Source of the DNA: JBBRZF01 sp038236965
GTDB taxonomy: Bacteria > Acidobacteriota > Terriglobia > Terriglobales > Acidobacteriaceae
Direction: 5' to 3'
Length of the DNA stretch: 14,033 nt
Assembly: GCA_038236965.1 (NCBI GenBank)
Contig: JBBRZF010000081.1
Location: 1-14,033 of the forward strand
In this document: positions 13,764 to 14,033 of the stretch, one piece after another
Layout: every line of letters starts with the position of its first letter
Position numbering within the stretch: position 1 is the stretch's first letter
Notes under the pieces: model-generated
Databases searched by the model: none
What the model was told of the DNA's origin: nothing
The model's input: only the letters and a program-made list of their open reading frames with translations
Made by a program: the position numbers and the translations under genes

Positions 13764-14033
13764 ATGATCACAGTGAACGAACTAGACACGCTGACCAAGG
13801 CGGAACTGCGCACCTTGCGCTCGCTGAAGACTCCTGCCAAGATCCAGCGCTTTCTGGAAGACATGCCCTACCATCACGCAAATACGGCATGGTCTCCGCG
13901 ATTGGTGTTGAAGCATCGGACGGCGCATTGTCTGGAAGGCGCGCTGTTCGCAGCCGCCGCGCTGCGGGCCAATGGATTCCCCCCGCTCGTGATGGACCTG
14001 GAGGCCTTTCGTGACGACGACCACGTGCTCGGG
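13764..14033 (+). CDS. Conserved protein with possible transglutaminase-like Cys/His (3' partial)
   Basis: The frame is open from ATG 13764 to the window end (90 codons, no stop). It starts MITVNELDTLTKAELRTL and includes KTPAKIQRFLEDMPYHH, RTAHCLEGALFAAAALRANG and DLEAFRDDDHV. A Cys in HCLEGALFAAAALR (residue 56) and a His in DDDHV (residue 87) are arranged like the Cys helix and following His strand of transglutaminase/papain-like folds. I recall it as a widespread conserved family without a settled function. A GGAGAG sits at 13757-13762, close to the ATG, and a possible promoter lies upstream, so it is probably its own transcription unit. Confidence 0.75.
   Translation, partial: MITVNELDTLTKAELRTLRSLKTPAKIQRFLEDMPYHHANTAWSPRLVLKHRTAHCLEGALFAAAALRANGFPPLVMDLEAFRDDDHVLG

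Noticed and set aside
1..14033. tRNA, rRNA genes or CRISPR arrays
   Set aside because: No cloverleaf-like sequence, rRNA-like segment or regularly spaced repeat-spacer pattern was found by eye; the direct repeats present are Rhs cores and short tandems.

Overview
The window most likely comes from an Acidobacteriota (Terriglobia-type) chromosome. This rests on recognised gene style: a fused 2-oxoacid dehydrogenase E1 alpha-beta protein, an NfnAB-like flavoprotein pair, acidobacterial-looking Rhs cores, and intergenic clutter of a type common in that phylum. It is an inference, not a database match.

Region 1 (1-5046) is an accessory array of Rhs C-terminal modules. The window opens inside the conserved core of an Rhs/YD-repeat protein whose tip ends at 732. 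Three more core fragments follow (about 1247-1453, 2265-2471, 3575-3775), each with a different tip, and a fifth is cut off after 18 bases (5029-5046). Each complete tip is followed by a small envelope protein: a polytopic membrane protein, a two-helix membrane protein, and two proteins with signal peptides. The pattern fits polymorphic toxin tips plus candidate immunity genes. Almost every gene start overlaps the stop of the gene before it, so the array reads as one translationally coupled chain. Tip 2 has an HExxH motif. Tip 3 resembles a cell-wall hydrolase and carries an in-frame UGA; coding continues for 57 codons to a stop that overlaps the next gene. Tip 4 has a His-Gly / Gly-Cys pair like clan CD (caspase/CHAT) peptidases, and its core is frameshifted.

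Region 2 (5045-6843) starts with a terminator, then a XerC/D-like tyrosine recombinase broken by one extra A in an A-run. Its 3' end runs into a 44-bp inverted, diverged copy of its own internal segment. About 690 bp without a gene follow, holding dispersed repeats, a strong terminator and a GC-rich palindrome.

Region 3 (6844-14033) is ordinary chromosome and looks visibly richer in G+C than the array. It holds a saccharopine-dehydrogenase-like oxidoreductase, a convergent fused E1 alpha-beta gene, a divergent HAD phosphatase (Gph-like), an nfnA-nfnB-like pair overlapping by 11 bp, and the start of a conserved protein with possible transglutaminase-like Cys and His that runs off the window. 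Terminator hairpins separate most of these units. The metabolic genes look intact and do not appear to be functionally linked to the Rhs array.
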